Shown piece by piece: positions 34,689 through 44,035 of a stretch of DNA of 64,000 nt. The stretch lies in assembly GCF_001418685.1 (NCBI RefSeq), contig NZ_LIVM01000001.1:62001-126000 (forward strand), in the 5' to 3' direction. The DNA is from Apibacter mensalis (GTDB lineage: Bacteria; Bacteroidota; Bacteroidia; Flavobacteriales; Weeksellaceae). Position 1 is the first letter of the stretch, and the number at the start of each line of letters is the position of its first letter. Under the pieces are notes generated by a model. It had not been told where the DNA came from. It saw nothing but the letters and a program-made list of their open reading frames with translations, and did not search any database. The translations under genes and the position numbers were made by a program.

Positions 34689-35933
34689 TTATGCATCTAA
34701 TTCTCCTGCAATGACATTTAAGCTTCCTAAAGTTATGATTGCATCCGATAACATTTGATCTTTAATTAATTCCGGATAGGCTTGATAATATATAAAACAA
34801 GGTCTTCTAAAATGTAACCTGTAAGGACTTCTTCCGCCATCGCTAACCATATAAAATCCTAATTCACCATTTCCTCCTTCTACAGAGTGAAAAACTTCAC
34901 CGGTTGGTATATCGGTTTCTCCCATAATGATTTTAAAATGATAAATAAGTGCTTCCATATTGGTATAGACATCCGGCTTATCCGGAAGATAATATTCAGG
35001 CACATCTACATGATAATTACCCTCAGGTAAATTTTCGTAGGCATTTTTAACCAATTTGAAACTTTCTCTCATTTCTTGCAAACGCACCATAAATCGATCG
35101 TAAGCATCTCCTGAAGTTCCAATGGGAATAATAAAATCAAAGTCATCATAAGAAGAATATGGACTCATTACTCTTACATCATAATCAACTCCTGCTGCTC
35201 GTAAATTAGGTCCTGTGAATCCATAATTTAATGCTCTTTCTGCTGAGATTCCTCCTACACCGATCGTACGATCCATAAAGATTCTGTTTCTTTCCAATAA
35301 ATTAGCAAATTCTTCAAGTCTTTTTGGAAATTCGGCAATAAATTCTTTAATCAATTGATGGAATTTAGGGCTAAAATCTCGTTCAAATCCTCCTATTCTA
35401 CCTATGTTAGTAGTCATTCGAGCTCCGCAAACCTGTTCATACAAGTCATATATTTTTTCTCTATCCTGAAAAACATAAGTAAATCCGGTTAGAGCTCCTG
35501 TATCAACCCCCATTACTGAATCGCACACTAAATGGTCTGCAATTCTTGCCAACTCCATGATAATGATACGCATATAATCAATTCTTTTGGTAACTTTTAT
35601 GCCCAAAAATTTTTCCATCGTCATATGCCATCCCATGTTATTGATAGGTGATGAACAATAATTAAGTCTATCGGTTAAGGTAGTAATTTGCGAATAAGTT
35701 CTTCTTTCGGATATTTTTTCAAATGCACGGTGGATATATCCAACTGTGGATTTTGCTGAAACAATCCTTTCTCCATCCATCAATATTTTATTTTCAAATA
35801 TACCGTGTGTCGATGGGTGTGTAGGTCCTAAATTTATTTTTTGTAATTCTCCATCAACTTGTTCCCTCACCATGTATTTGTCCACCGAATTTGATGAATC
35901 TATCAAATCACTAATATTTTTTTGTTCAGACAT
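34689..35933 (-). CDS. nuoD: NADH-quinone oxidoreductase subunit D
   Basis: 49-kDa-type subunit that shapes the quinone site at the junction of the peripheral and membrane arms of complex I. It shows LGPTHPSTHGIFENKILMDGE, YIHRAFEKISERRTYSQ, the active-site region CSSPINNMGWHMTMEK, RIGGFERDFS and the C-terminal GGNGELGFYMVSDGG with PYRLHFRRPCF. Length 414 aa is normal. It starts 30 bases after nuoC and is the last nuo gene here: a terminator and a convergent gene follow. Confidence 0.96.
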   Translation of the reverse strand: MSEQKNISDLIDSSNSVDKYMVREQVDGELQKINLGPTHPSTHGIFENKILMDGERIVSAKSTVGYIHRAFEKISERRTYSQITTLTDRLNYCSSPINNMGWHMTMEKFLGIKVTKRIDYMRIIIMELARIADHLVCDSVMGVDTGALTGFTYVFQDREKIYDLYEQVCGARMTTNIGRIGGFERDFSPKFHQLIKEFIAEFPKRLEEFANLLERNRIFMDRTIGVGGISAERALNYGFTGPNLRAAGVDYDVRVMSPYSSYDDFDFIIPIGTSGDAYDRFMVRLQEMRESFKLVKNAYENLPEGNYHVDVPEYYLPDKPDVYTNMEALIYHFKIIMGETDIPTGEVFHSVEGGNGELGFYMVSDGGRSPYRLHFRRPCFIYYQAYPELIKDQMLSDAIITLGSLNVIAGELDA

Positions 35934-35963
35934 TTTTTTATTCTAACTTATTTATTTTACTTA

Positions 35964-36473
35964 TTATCTACCGAACATGGCATCGTTCTTATCAGTACGA
36001 GTAGTATCTTCGAGCGTATATTGTTTTAAAAGAGGATGATAGTCCATGTCATCACTGTTTAATATTCTTGTAAGGTTGGGATGCCCTTTAAATACTATTC
36101 CGTAAAAATCAAAAGTCTCTCTTTCCTGCCAGTTAGCTGCAGAATAAATAGAGGTAATTGAATCAATTTCAGGATTATTTATTGAAAAATATGCTTTAAT
36201 TCTTATTCTAAAATTATTTATAAAACTATGTAGATGATAAATAACCCCTAATTCGAAACCTTTATTATTAGGATAATGTATTCCACATACATCTGTTAAA
36301 AAATCAATTTTAATATCATGATTTTTAATAAATTTTAATAAACTAAGTACAATATCTTTTTTTATTTCAAGGGTAAGTATTCCATCCGGTTCATAAGCCC
36401 TTATAATACCATCACCGAACTCATCCGTTATGAGTTGTAATACCATTTGATTATCTATAATTTTTCCTTCCAT
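35964..36473 (-). CDS. nuoC: NADH-quinone oxidoreductase subunit C
   Basis: 30-kDa-type subunit of the peripheral arm. It contains the signature region ERETFDFYGIVFKGHPNLTRILNSDDMDYHPLLKQY, which holds the family's ER-E-x-x-D-x-x-G-x-x-F-x-x-H-P-x-L-x-R pattern, plus FLTDVCGIHYP in the middle. Length 169 aa is normal for an unfused NuoC. Two bases separate it from nuoB, so the genes are tightly coupled. Confidence 0.95.
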   Translation of the reverse strand: MEGKIIDNQMVLQLITDEFGDGIIRAYEPDGILTLEIKKDIVLSLLKFIKNHDIKIDFLTDVCGIHYPNNKGFELGVIYHLHSFINNFRIRIKAYFSINNPEIDSITSIYSAANWQERETFDFYGIVFKGHPNLTRILNSDDMDYHPLLKQYTLEDTTRTDKNDAMFGR

Positions 36474-36475
36474 AA

Positions 36476-37024
36476 TTAAGATATTTCATATGATTTTAAC
36501 AACTCTTTATATTCTGCAGATTCTCTGCGTCTTAAACTTTCATTTCTAGCTATTTCTTGTATCTGCATAAAACCCTCAATGATTTGTTCTGGCCTGGGAG
36601 GACAACCGGGCACATATACATCTACAGGTATAACTTTATCAATTCCTTGTAACACAGAATAGGTATCAAAAATTCCACCGCTGGAAGCACAGGCTCCCAC
36701 TGCCATCACCCATTTGGGCTCTGCCATTTGAGTATAAACCCGTTTTAATACCGGAGCTAATTTTTTGGAAATCGTTCCGCATACCATTAAAAGATCTGCT
36801 TGTCTTGGTGAAAAGCACATATTTTCTGCTCCAAAACGTGATAAATCATAATTGGCAGCTTGGATAGCCATAAATTCAATACCGCAACAAGACGTGGCAA
36901 ACGGTAACGGCCACAAAGAGTATGACCTTGCCAATCCTATAATTTTATCAAAACTTCCGGCAAAATATCCGGGCCCACTTACTCCTTCAGGAGCATCAAC
37001 AATCTTAACTTTTTTTTCTGCCAT
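36476..37024 (-). CDS. nuoB: NADH-quinone oxidoreductase subunit B
   Basis: Carries the terminal [4Fe-4S] cluster N2 that reduces quinone. The ligand cysteines are visible in ATSCCGIEFM, GACASSGGIF and PGCPPRPEQI, with the conserved RQADLLMVCGT between. Length 182 aa is normal. It lies 38 bases downstream of nuoA. Confidence 0.97.
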   Translation of the reverse strand: MAEKKVKIVDAPEGVSGPGYFAGSFDKIIGLARSYSLWPLPFATSCCGIEFMAIQAANYDLSRFGAENMCFSPRQADLLMVCGTISKKLAPVLKRVYTQMAEPKWVMAVGACASSGGIFDTYSVLQGIDKVIPVDVYVPGCPPRPEQIIEGFMQIQEIARNESLRRRESAEYKELLKSYEIS

Positions 37025-37062
37025 GTCTTTTTTTAAAAATATTTAAAATAGAGATTTTATTA

Positions 37063-37428
37063 CTATTTCTCCCAATCTAAAGCTCCTTTTTTAACAACAT
37101 ATACAAATCCCAATAGAAAAACAGAAATAAAGGTTAATACTGCTAAAAAGCCTTCAACTCCAAAATCCCTGATATTCAACGCATACGGATAAAAAAAGAT
37201 TATTTCAATATCAAACAGTACAAATAATATTGCTGTTAAAAAATACTTAACTGAAAAAGGCGAACGGGCATCTCCTTCATAAGCTATCCCGCACTCAAAG
37301 GTGTCATCCTTTACTTTTCCGTGTACTCTCGATCCTAACATTGCTGAACCGACCAGTGCTAGTATACTGAAACCCAAAGCAACTGCAACCTGTATAAGCA
37401 CAGGGACATAATCTACTGGTAAACTCAT
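37063..37428 (-). CDS. nuoA: NADH-quinone oxidoreductase subunit A
   Basis: Small membrane subunit of complex I with three helices (about 10-30, 65-85, 92-112). The family loop is ECGIAYEGDARSPFSVKYFLTAILFVLFDIEIIFF, with the conserved Cys, Asp and Glu residues; here only its pattern is used. Length 121 aa is normal. It is the first gene of the nuoABCD run and is divergent from the TonB receptor gene. Confidence 0.95.
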   Translation of the reverse strand: MSLPVDYVPVLIQVAVALGFSILALVGSAMLGSRVHGKVKDDTFECGIAYEGDARSPFSVKYFLTAILFVLFDIEIIFFYPYALNIRDFGVEGFLAVLTFISVFLLGFVYVVKKGALDWEK

Positions 37429-37463
37429 CCTTTCTAATTTATTCTACTTTCTGATTTAGATTG

Positions 37464-37471
37464 CAAAGTTA
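37464..37471 (-). promoter_or_regulatory. -7 element (TAACTTTG) of the nuoABCD operon
   Basis: CAAAGTTA on the plus strand is TAACTTTG on the minus strand, 35 bases before the nuoA start. Confidence 0.5.
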
Positions 37472-37621
37472 ATATATTTTTTAGAGTTGATCTCTATTTA
37501 ACCCTGTAAACATCACCCAATTATTCATTAGTGAATTTATAAATAATACACCCTGAAAATAAACTTATAATGCTGTATTTGAACTATATAATAAAAAAGA
37601 TAAAATAAAATATGCACATTA

Positions 37622-37653
37622 TTTGTAATTGGTCTAAATTAAAATTATATTTG
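37622..37653 (+). promoter_or_regulatory. Full flavobacterial promoter of the TonB receptor gene
   Basis: TTTG at 37622-37625 and TATATTTG at 37646-37653, 20 bases apart, form the complete Bacteroidota TTTG-N19/23-TAnnTTTG promoter. It ends 18 bases before the ATG at 37672 and excludes the upstream ATG at 37612. No clear iron-box is visible. Confidence 0.7.
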
Positions 37654-37671
37654 CCTAAAAATAAAAATATT

Positions 37672-40149
37672 ATGAAAAAAACATACATAGTTTTTGTTCT
37701 TTTATGTTTAGGACAGCTTCTATTAGCACAAAATATATCAGGGATTAAAGGATATTTATTTGACGTAGAAGGCAAGCCTGTTAAAAAAGCAATCATCTAC
37801 ATTGACGGTGAAAAAATTTTTGAGATTAACAATCAATCCGGATTTTTTGAAATATCGGAATTAAGTGAAGGATTTCATACGCTGATTGTTTCTTCTCCTA
37901 AATTCAATGATTATAAAGAATCTATTATTCTTAAACCTGATGAAGTTAAAGAAATAAACATAACTTTATATGGAAAAGGAGATATTGATGACGTTACTAT
38001 ATATGGAACTAAGCAAATACATGGTTTAGATATGATTACACGTTTACCGGTTGCTCCAAGAGAATTACCTCAGAATATCTCTGTGATTTCAAGTGAAATT
38101 ATTGACGAACAGGGAGCTCTTACTATCACCGATGCTGTTAGAAACGTACCGGGAGTTAATTTATTCGGAACTTATGGCGGTGCCTCTGAAAGTATGTCTA
38201 TCAGAGGATATCGTGGAACTCCTGTTTTGAAAAACGGGGTACAGGTCGATTCAGATTTTCGATCTGCTTCTCTATTAACCGACATGCAGGGAGTATCGAA
38301 TATTCAAGTTTTACGGGGTTCAGCGGCTATAACTCAAGGTATTGGAAATGGATTGGGAAGTCCGGGAGGAGTGATCAATGTAGTAACTAAGACCCCATTA
38401 TTTTTGACCGGAGGAAATGTTGCTATCGAAACCGGAAGCTGGGGATTATTCAGACCGACTTTTGACTATCAAACCGTATTAGATAAAAAGGGTACTGCTG
38501 CGTTTCGTTTAAATGGAGCTTATCAAAGAGCGGACAGCTATAAACCCAGGGTAGATAATAATAGGGTTTATGTAAATCCATCCTTTGAATGGAGACCTGA
38601 TGACAAAACAACTGTTACTCTTGAATTGGATTATATTAATAATAATATTACTCCGGACAGAGGTACTGTAAATTCAACCGATTCTGATAGAAATAATTTA
38701 TTAGATACTACACACAAATTTTATGGTTGGGCAACAGATAATAAAAATACTAAGACTACCACATACAGCGCTAAATTTATTCGAAAATTAAATGGTGTTT
38801 TAAGCTTACGCGCTTTATATGCAGCCTCAATAAACAATGAAGAATCTTATGGATTAGGCTCTTTGGCTAGTCCTTATACCTATGTAGATGAAGTTACAGG
38901 TAAAAAAGTTTCCGATTTCACAAGACGTTCAAGAACCTTAACTTGGTCTGAAGGTGAAGATAAAAACAAGGTAATACAAATTGACTTAATCGGAAAAAAT
39001 TTATATACCGGTAAGATTAAACATACTTTCCAAACAGGATTTGATTATAAAATTAATAATACGAATAACATCACTCATGGAAAATACAGAAAGGATAAAT
39101 ACGGAAAAGTAATCGTTGATCCTAAAACAGGACTTCCGGCTATTGATAGATCAATAAATATAGATGTAATAAATATTTTTGATAAGATCCCTAATGTATT
39201 ACCCAAAGGAATTAATAAGTCTTCTTTTGATGCAATAGCTTTAACCAGTTCAAGCGAATCTGAAGTTTTTGGGATAATGATCCAGGATGCAGTTGAAATT
39301 AATGAATATATTAGAGCTAATGTTGGATTGCGTTTTAGTCAAGATGCTAAAAAACCAAATGTGGGAGCTGCTAATGAAGCATGGGACCCTTTTATAGGAA
39401 TTATGGTTAATCCTTTGAAAAATATAAGTCTTTTTGGAAATTATGCTACTACAACCAATTTACGTTCAGCAAGTAATCCTACTCAAGATGGAGGTACTAT
39501 AGGATCTTCGGTTACCAATCAATTTGAAGTAGGTGTAAAATCCGATTGGTTTAATAAAAAATTGGATTTCAACGTTACGTATTACTTTATAAAAAATAAT
39601 GATATTTCTTATCAGATATATGAAAATGGAGTGGGAACAGGATTTTTCACTAAAGCAGGTGATCTAAGAAGAAACGGTGTTGAGATTGAAGCAAATGGAC
39701 ATATTCTGGAAAATTTACAAATAATTTTAGGATATTCTTATTCAGATGTTCAATACAAAAACAGTGTTGCTTATGTAAACGGTTCCAGGCCTATGAATGC
39801 TCCTTATACCACAGCCAACGGATGGGTACAATATTTATTTAATAAAGGAACATTAAAAAATCTTGTTTTGGGAGTAGGAATTTATTATGTTGGTGATCGT
39901 CCGATTAATGACTACAGTTCAAACCTAAGAACTGATGGACACGGGACTACTCCGGGTATCAAACCGTTTAATATGCCGGATTATACAACGGTTAATGCTC
40001 AATTGGGGTATACATATAAACAAGTTGGTTTAAAATTATTCTTTAATAATATATTTGACAAAATTGGTTATACTTCCTATTATAGAGGAGGTTTTATAAA
40101 TCAAATCGATCCTAGAAACTATAAACTTCAACTTTCATACAAATTCTAA
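37672..40149 (+). CDS. TonB-dependent siderophore receptor
   Basis: Outer-membrane gated channel for an iron-siderophore complex, driven by TonB. The signal peptide (ending LLLAQ) is followed by a carboxypeptidase-like regulatory domain (about 22-105, GYLFDVEGKPVKKA), the plug (RELPQNISVISSEIIDEQGALTITD, NVPGVN, SIRGYRG, VLRGSAAITQG) and the barrel ending YKLQLSYKF with a terminal Phe. Length 825 aa is normal. Siderophore type is unknown. Behind it lies what looks like a decayed PepSY gene, a usual partner of such receptors. Confidence 0.92.
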   Translation: MKKTYIVFVLLCLGQLLLAQNISGIKGYLFDVEGKPVKKAIIYIDGEKIFEINNQSGFFEISELSEGFHTLIVSSPKFNDYKESIILKPDEVKEINITLYGKGDIDDVTIYGTKQIHGLDMITRLPVAPRELPQNISVISSEIIDEQGALTITDAVRNVPGVNLFGTYGGASESMSIRGYRGTPVLKNGVQVDSDFRSASLLTDMQGVSNIQVLRGSAAITQGIGNGLGSPGGVINVVTKTPLFLTGGNVAIETGSWGLFRPTFDYQTVLDKKGTAAFRLNGAYQRADSYKPRVDNNRVYVNPSFEWRPDDKTTVTLELDYINNNITPDRGTVNSTDSDRNNLLDTTHKFYGWATDNKNTKTTTYSAKFIRKLNGVLSLRALYAASINNEESYGLGSLASPYTYVDEVTGKKVSDFTRRSRTLTWSEGEDKNKVIQIDLIGKNLYTGKIKHTFQTGFDYKINNTNNITHGKYRKDKYGKVIVDPKTGLPAIDRSINIDVINIFDKIPNVLPKGINKSSFDAIALTSSSESEVFGIMIQDAVEINEYIRANVGLRFSQDAKKPNVGAANEAWDPFIGIMVNPLKNISLFGNYATTTNLRSASNPTQDGGTIGSSVTNQFEVGVKSDWFNKKLDFNVTYYFIKNNDISYQIYENGVGTGFFTKAGDLRRNGVEIEANGHILENLQIILGYSYSDVQYKNSVAYVNGSRPMNAPYTTANGWVQYLFNKGTLKNLVLGVGIYYVGDRPINDYSSNLRTDGHGTTPGIKPFNMPDYTTVNAQLGYTYKQVGLKLFFNNIFDKIGYTSYYRGGFINQIDPRNYKLQLSYKF

Positions 40150-40184
40150 TTTTTTTTTAAAATAACTTTTAGTTTAACTATAAA

Positions 40185-40211
40185 ACTATCTGCTTAGCAG
40201 GTAGTTTTTTT
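40185..40211 (+). terminator. Terminator after the TonB receptor gene
   Basis: ACTATCTGC pairs with GCAGGTAGT (one G-T pair) around TTA, followed by T7; 35 bases after the stop. Confidence 0.8.
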
Positions 40212-40274
40212 GCTTTAAATTAGTACTAGATATAAAAACTTTAATTTAAGGTATTAAATTAATGATATATATTT

Positions 40275-40530
40275 ATGGCTAGGATAATTATAGGATATTA
40301 TATTATTTGTTTTCTATTTATCCGGATCTATTTATATTTTCAGAAATGAAATTAAATATATGATTCTTTCTGTAAAATATAACGCTACTTTCTATTCACC
40401 CCATGAATGTTCTAAGAAATTGGAAACCACCCTATTCAATTTCAAAAAGGAAGAAAAAGGAAAGTCATTAATGTTTATAAATCTACAGAATATTTGGTTA
40501 AATAAATTGAAAAAATTAAGAAAAAAATAA
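40275..40530 (+). pseudogene. Probable remnant of a PepSY-type iron uptake membrane gene
   Basis: In a 443-base stretch without an annotated gene, one frame is open from just after a stop at 40291 to 40530 and reads ...FYLSGSIYIFRNEIKYMILSV, then YSPHECSKKLETTLFNFKKEE. The GSIYxFxxEI piece is the hallmark after the first membrane helix of PepSY-associated TM proteins. A 56-codon ATG frame (40360-40530) lies inside. Another frame from the ATG at 40275 supplies hydrophobic residues but stops at once, which suggests a frameshift. The fragment lacks the other helices. It may instead be an unrelated small gene. Confidence 0.35.
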
Positions 40531-40591
40531 TTTTATTATTAATAATTTTGAAATAATAAATATAGGTAAATTTAAATATTATTCTTTATAC

Positions 40592-41359
40592 TTATTGCAT
40601 CTCCGTAAGGTATTGCCAATACCGTTTAGGCATATGCTGTTTTTGTTGTTTTAGGTTAATTCTCTCTTTTATAGTTAGAGCTTGATAGTATTTTTTCCAT
40701 GATTCTTGAAAAAGGATTTCTTTAGGATCTAATAAATTTTCATTAATTTTTTTCGAATTAAAATATTCATTATCTCTTTCCAAGGTCATTTGGATCACTT
40801 TCTTTGTATCGTAATAAAATCCATAATCGCGATTTAAATCATAAATAATCCAAGGCTGGGAAGAAAATCTATTTTTAAAATGGGGAATAGCAAGAGGTAA
40901 ACTATTATAAATAGGATAAACCGGAGCAAAATAGATTCCGTCTTTCGACTTCTTAAACCTCACAAATTGTTTCCAATTGTAGCCTTCTTTATATACTTTT
41001 TTTGCTAAATCATTAATACTTATAACTACCTCATCTCTAAAATCGGTGTGACCGGTAAATCTACTGTCTATGGCTTTTTTTATATACTTATATAGTAACC
41101 AATCTCTTTCGTTTTGCTCTGATAACCAAACAGCATGCATCATATTGATCGATTCTTTAGGCATTTTTTTTTCCAAATAACCCCAAGTTTTCGAAACAAT
41201 TTCATCTCGTGTCTGTATTTCCAATAATTGATCAACAAATAGTGGGGGTATTTCCCCCGATTGAATTAACATTTCAGGAAATATTTTTCTTTGGTATGCT
41301 TCATAAATTACACATAAAAGCCCATCTAACGTTTTATCGTAAGAAAATATAATCATCAC
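40592..41359 (-). CDS. DUF4130/TIGR03915-type putative DNA repair protein
   Basis: 255-residue soluble protein of the family always paired with a radical SAM protein and named a putative DNA metabolism/repair factor. It starts with the family form IIFSYDKTLDGLLCVIYEAY, and the C-terminal DUF4130 part is clear: FVRFKKSKDGIYFAPVYPIYN, then PHFKNRFSSQPWIIYDLNRDYGFYYD. It begins 13 bases after the radical SAM gene. The chemical reaction is unknown; a uracil-DNA-glycosylase-like fold has been suggested for the family. Confidence 0.85.
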   Translation of the reverse strand: MMIIFSYDKTLDGLLCVIYEAYQRKIFPEMLIQSGEIPPLFVDQLLEIQTRDEIVSKTWGYLEKKMPKESINMMHAVWLSEQNERDWLLYKYIKKAIDSRFTGHTDFRDEVVISINDLAKKVYKEGYNWKQFVRFKKSKDGIYFAPVYPIYNSLPLAIPHFKNRFSSQPWIIYDLNRDYGFYYDTKKVIQMTLERDNEYFNSKKINENLLDPKEILFQESWKKYYQALTIKERINLKQQKQHMPKRYWQYLTEMQ

Positions 41360-41372
41360 TTTTTATTGCTTA

Positions 41373-42629
41373 TTAGGGAAATAACAAAGAAATTTGATTA
41401 GAATTTTTTGTATTGTGCTTTTTACTTATAAGTATTTTCTTTAAATATTCGGGCTTAATTTCATTAATTGTTATTCCAAAGGAATCTCTACATGTAATAA
41501 AATATTGAGCTCTTTTTATGATAACACCGATTTTTTTTAGTTGATACATATCTAATTTACCAAACCTACGAGAAGCCATTATCAATTTAGCCGATTTAAC
41601 TCCTATGCCGGGAACACGTAATATTTGTCTATATTCTGCTGAATTTACATCTATGGGAAACATTTCGGGATGGCGTAGTGCCCATGCTAATTTTGGATCT
41701 ACTTCCAAATCAAGATTGGGGTTTTTATCATCAATTATTTCATCAGCCGTAAATTGATAAAACCTCATCAGCCAATCGGCTTGATATAATCGATTTTCTC
41801 TGACCAAAGGAGCTTGTTGCAATACGGGTAGCCTGTTGTCATAAGGATTAACCGGTATAAATCCCGAATAATACACCCTTCTCATACTTGACTGCATATA
41901 TAAAAGCGAAGAAACCTTCAAAATATCCTGATCAGTTTCATTAGTTGCACCAATAATCATTTGTGTACTTTGCCCTGCAGGGGTGAATCTAGGGATGGAT
42001 TTATATTTTTTCTTTTCTTCTTTATATTCTAAAACCCCGTTTTGAATGTACTTCATAGGTGCAAATACACTCTTATGATCTTTTTCGGGAGCTAAAAATT
42101 TAAGATTTTTTTCTGTTGGAATTTCGATGTTTACACTGAGCCTATCCGCATACAATCCTGCTTGAGTAACTAATTCTTTACTGGCACCCGGTATGCTTTT
42201 CATGTGGATATATCCATTATATCTATGCACTGTGCGGAGTTCTTTAATTACCCGTATCATTCTTTCCATAGTGTGATCAGGATTTTTAACTATTCCAGAG
42301 CTTAGAAACAAACCTTCTATATAATTCCTTTTATAAAATTCCAGGGTTAACTCTACCAATTCCTTAACACTAAAAGATGCTCGTTTAATATCATTGCTTT
42401 TACGACTGATACAATAAGCACAGTCGTACATGCAATAATTGGTCATCATTATTTTTAGTAAGGAAACACACCGTCCATCTTCAGTAAATGTATGACAAAT
42501 TCCTGAAGATGAAGTTGATCCTATACCCCCAACTTTACTCTTTCGTCCAACTCCGCTTGAGGAACAAGAAACATCATATTTAGCTGATTCTGCCAAAATT
42601 GCGAGTTTATTGATAATTTGTTCATTCAT
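41373..42629 (-). CDS. Putative DNA modification/repair radical SAM protein (TIGR03916 type)
   Basis: 418-residue radical SAM protein. The [4Fe-4S] ligands are C66, C70 and C73 in CMYDCAYC, after a Ser/Gly/Cys-rich N-terminus (SCSSSG, SSSGICHTF) that is typical of the family. A helix-hairpin-helix, RVPGIGVKSAKLIMASRR, near 335-353 points to DNA binding. The ATG at 42629 gives the conserved start; an upstream frame to 42662 would cross the -7 element at 42636-42643. It is followed by its usual DUF4130 partner. Confidence 0.88.
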   Translation of the reverse strand: MNEQIINKLAILAESAKYDVSCSSSGVGRKSKVGGIGSTSSSGICHTFTEDGRCVSLLKIMMTNYCMYDCAYCISRKSNDIKRASFSVKELVELTLEFYKRNYIEGLFLSSGIVKNPDHTMERMIRVIKELRTVHRYNGYIHMKSIPGASKELVTQAGLYADRLSVNIEIPTEKNLKFLAPEKDHKSVFAPMKYIQNGVLEYKEEKKKYKSIPRFTPAGQSTQMIIGATNETDQDILKVSSLLYMQSSMRRVYYSGFIPVNPYDNRLPVLQQAPLVRENRLYQADWLMRFYQFTADEIIDDKNPNLDLEVDPKLAWALRHPEMFPIDVNSAEYRQILRVPGIGVKSAKLIMASRRFGKLDMYQLKKIGVIIKRAQYFITCRDSFGITINEIKPEYLKKILISKKHNTKNSNQISLLFP

Positions 42630-42635
42630 ATATAA

Positions 42636-42643
42636 CAAAGTTA
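42636..42643 (-). promoter_or_regulatory. -7 element (TAACTTTG) six bases before the radical SAM gene
   Basis: CAAAGTTA on the plus strand reads TAACTTTG on the minus strand and ends just before the ATG at 42629. It implies a leader of almost no length and decides the start. Confidence 0.5.
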
Positions 42644-42745
42644 AAAATACTGCTATTTTCAATGAAATTTTAAATCATAAAAGAAACTTAAATGTTTAAT
42701 AAACACCCATTTAAGCAAAATTTTATTTAGACTAACCTGCAAGTA

Positions 42746-42775
42746 AAAATCATGGAACACTAATTCCATGATTTT
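42746..42775 (-). terminator. Hairpin downstream of the metal-efflux operon
   Basis: AAAATCATGGAA (42746-42757) pairs perfectly with TTCCATGATTTT (42764-42775) around CACTAA. It lies 107 bases after the adaptor gene; the T-run is part of the stem, so termination is likely but not certain. Confidence 0.6.
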
Positions 42776-42882
42776 ATGTTGAATAGGAGTTATTTAATAT
42801 AAATTTGGATCTATATTCCCCGATATATTGTAAATTATAAAAAATTAATTTATCAAATCATTAAGTTTACTTACTCTTCTAA

Positions 42883-44025
42883 TTAATGGTTATGTCCTGG
42901 CTCCATTTCTCCTGATTGTAAATAATAAGCCCCGCAAATTACAATCTCTTGATTAGGGTCTAAATTTTTTACTTCTACATAATTAGTATTTGAGATTCCT
43001 GTTATTATTTCTTTACGTTCTACTTGATCTCCTTTTTTACTATATACATAATTTTTACCTTCTTCTTCATAAACAGCCTCTTTTGGCACTGTCAGTACCT
43101 CACTGTTTTCACTGATTATATAAGCATTTACAAATCTATTCTCATAAAAATTAGTAGCAGGTAATTTTGTTTGAATATCTGCATGAACTTGTATGGTGTT
43201 ATTTTCTGTATTAGTTACTTTTCCTATGTTATGAAGGACTCCTTTTATAGTATCTTTAATATCGGGCCATGTAAATTCAATTTTCTGCCCTATATAGAGA
43301 GTTGAAGCATATTTTGATGGAACATTTAATTCAACATAAATTTTATCCTGATTGATTATTAAGAAAAGCTCATCCATAGTAGTTATTTGTTTACCGGGAG
43401 AAATTTCCTTCGCTTGTATAAAGCCGTTTAAAGGACTTATAATTTTCAATTCCGGATTAATTTTTCCTGTTTTAATTATAGTATTGGGTGTAAATCCCAG
43501 TAATTGTAATTCTGATTTATGGCTTTCATATTCTGCAGTTGAAACTTGATATAGAGCTAATGATTGTTCATAAGATTTTCTACTAATTGCATCACTTTCT
43601 AATAAGGCTTTCTTTCGTAGATAATCTTTATAAGCCAAATTCATGTTATAATAACTTTCTAAAAATTGTTTCTGTAAAATAATAAATGATGGATTACTTA
43701 CAGTTGCTAATACTTGTCCTTTGCGAACATAATCTCCGGATATATAATTTATTTTTCCAATGAATCCTTCTACTTTACTATGTACAGATGCCTTATTTTG
43801 GGGTAAGGCATGAATAATCCCGGTAACCATAATTTTAAATTCCATAGCACGTAACTTGGCTTTACCGAATTTAATACCATTGGTTTTGATTTGTTCCTCA
43901 TTTAAGGTAAGGGCTGATTGTGCTTGGGACTCATTTTCAATAAAATTTTCTTTATTTTTCGAAGAACAGGAATAATAAAATATCAGTACAATAGAGAGCA
44001 GGTTTATGTAGATCGTTATTTTCAT
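42883..44025 (-). CDS. RND efflux periplasmic adaptor (CzcB-like)
   Basis: Membrane-fusion protein linking the RND pump to the outer-membrane channel. A lipoprotein signal ends YYSC, giving a Cys near 20; the barrel-sandwich hybrid halves are VHSKVEGFIGKINYISGDYVRKGQVLATV and LKIISPLNGFIQAKEISPGKQI, with a helical hairpin between (about 113-175). The C-terminal domains end AYYLQSGEMEPGHNH, a His-bearing tail fitting metal efflux. It lies 10 bases downstream of the fused pump gene, so the operon order is pump, adaptor. Confidence 0.9.
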   Translation of the reverse strand: MKITIYINLLSIVLIFYYSCSSKNKENFIENESQAQSALTLNEEQIKTNGIKFGKAKLRAMEFKIMVTGIIHALPQNKASVHSKVEGFIGKINYISGDYVRKGQVLATVSNPSFIILQKQFLESYYNMNLAYKDYLRKKALLESDAISRKSYEQSLALYQVSTAEYESHKSELQLLGFTPNTIIKTGKINPELKIISPLNGFIQAKEISPGKQITTMDELFLIINQDKIYVELNVPSKYASTLYIGQKIEFTWPDIKDTIKGVLHNIGKVTNTENNTIQVHADIQTKLPATNFYENRFVNAYIISENSEVLTVPKEAVYEEEGKNYVYSKKGDQVERKEIITGISNTNYVEVKNLDPNQEIVICGAYYLQSGEMEPGHNH

Positions 44026-44035
44026 AATAAATAAA

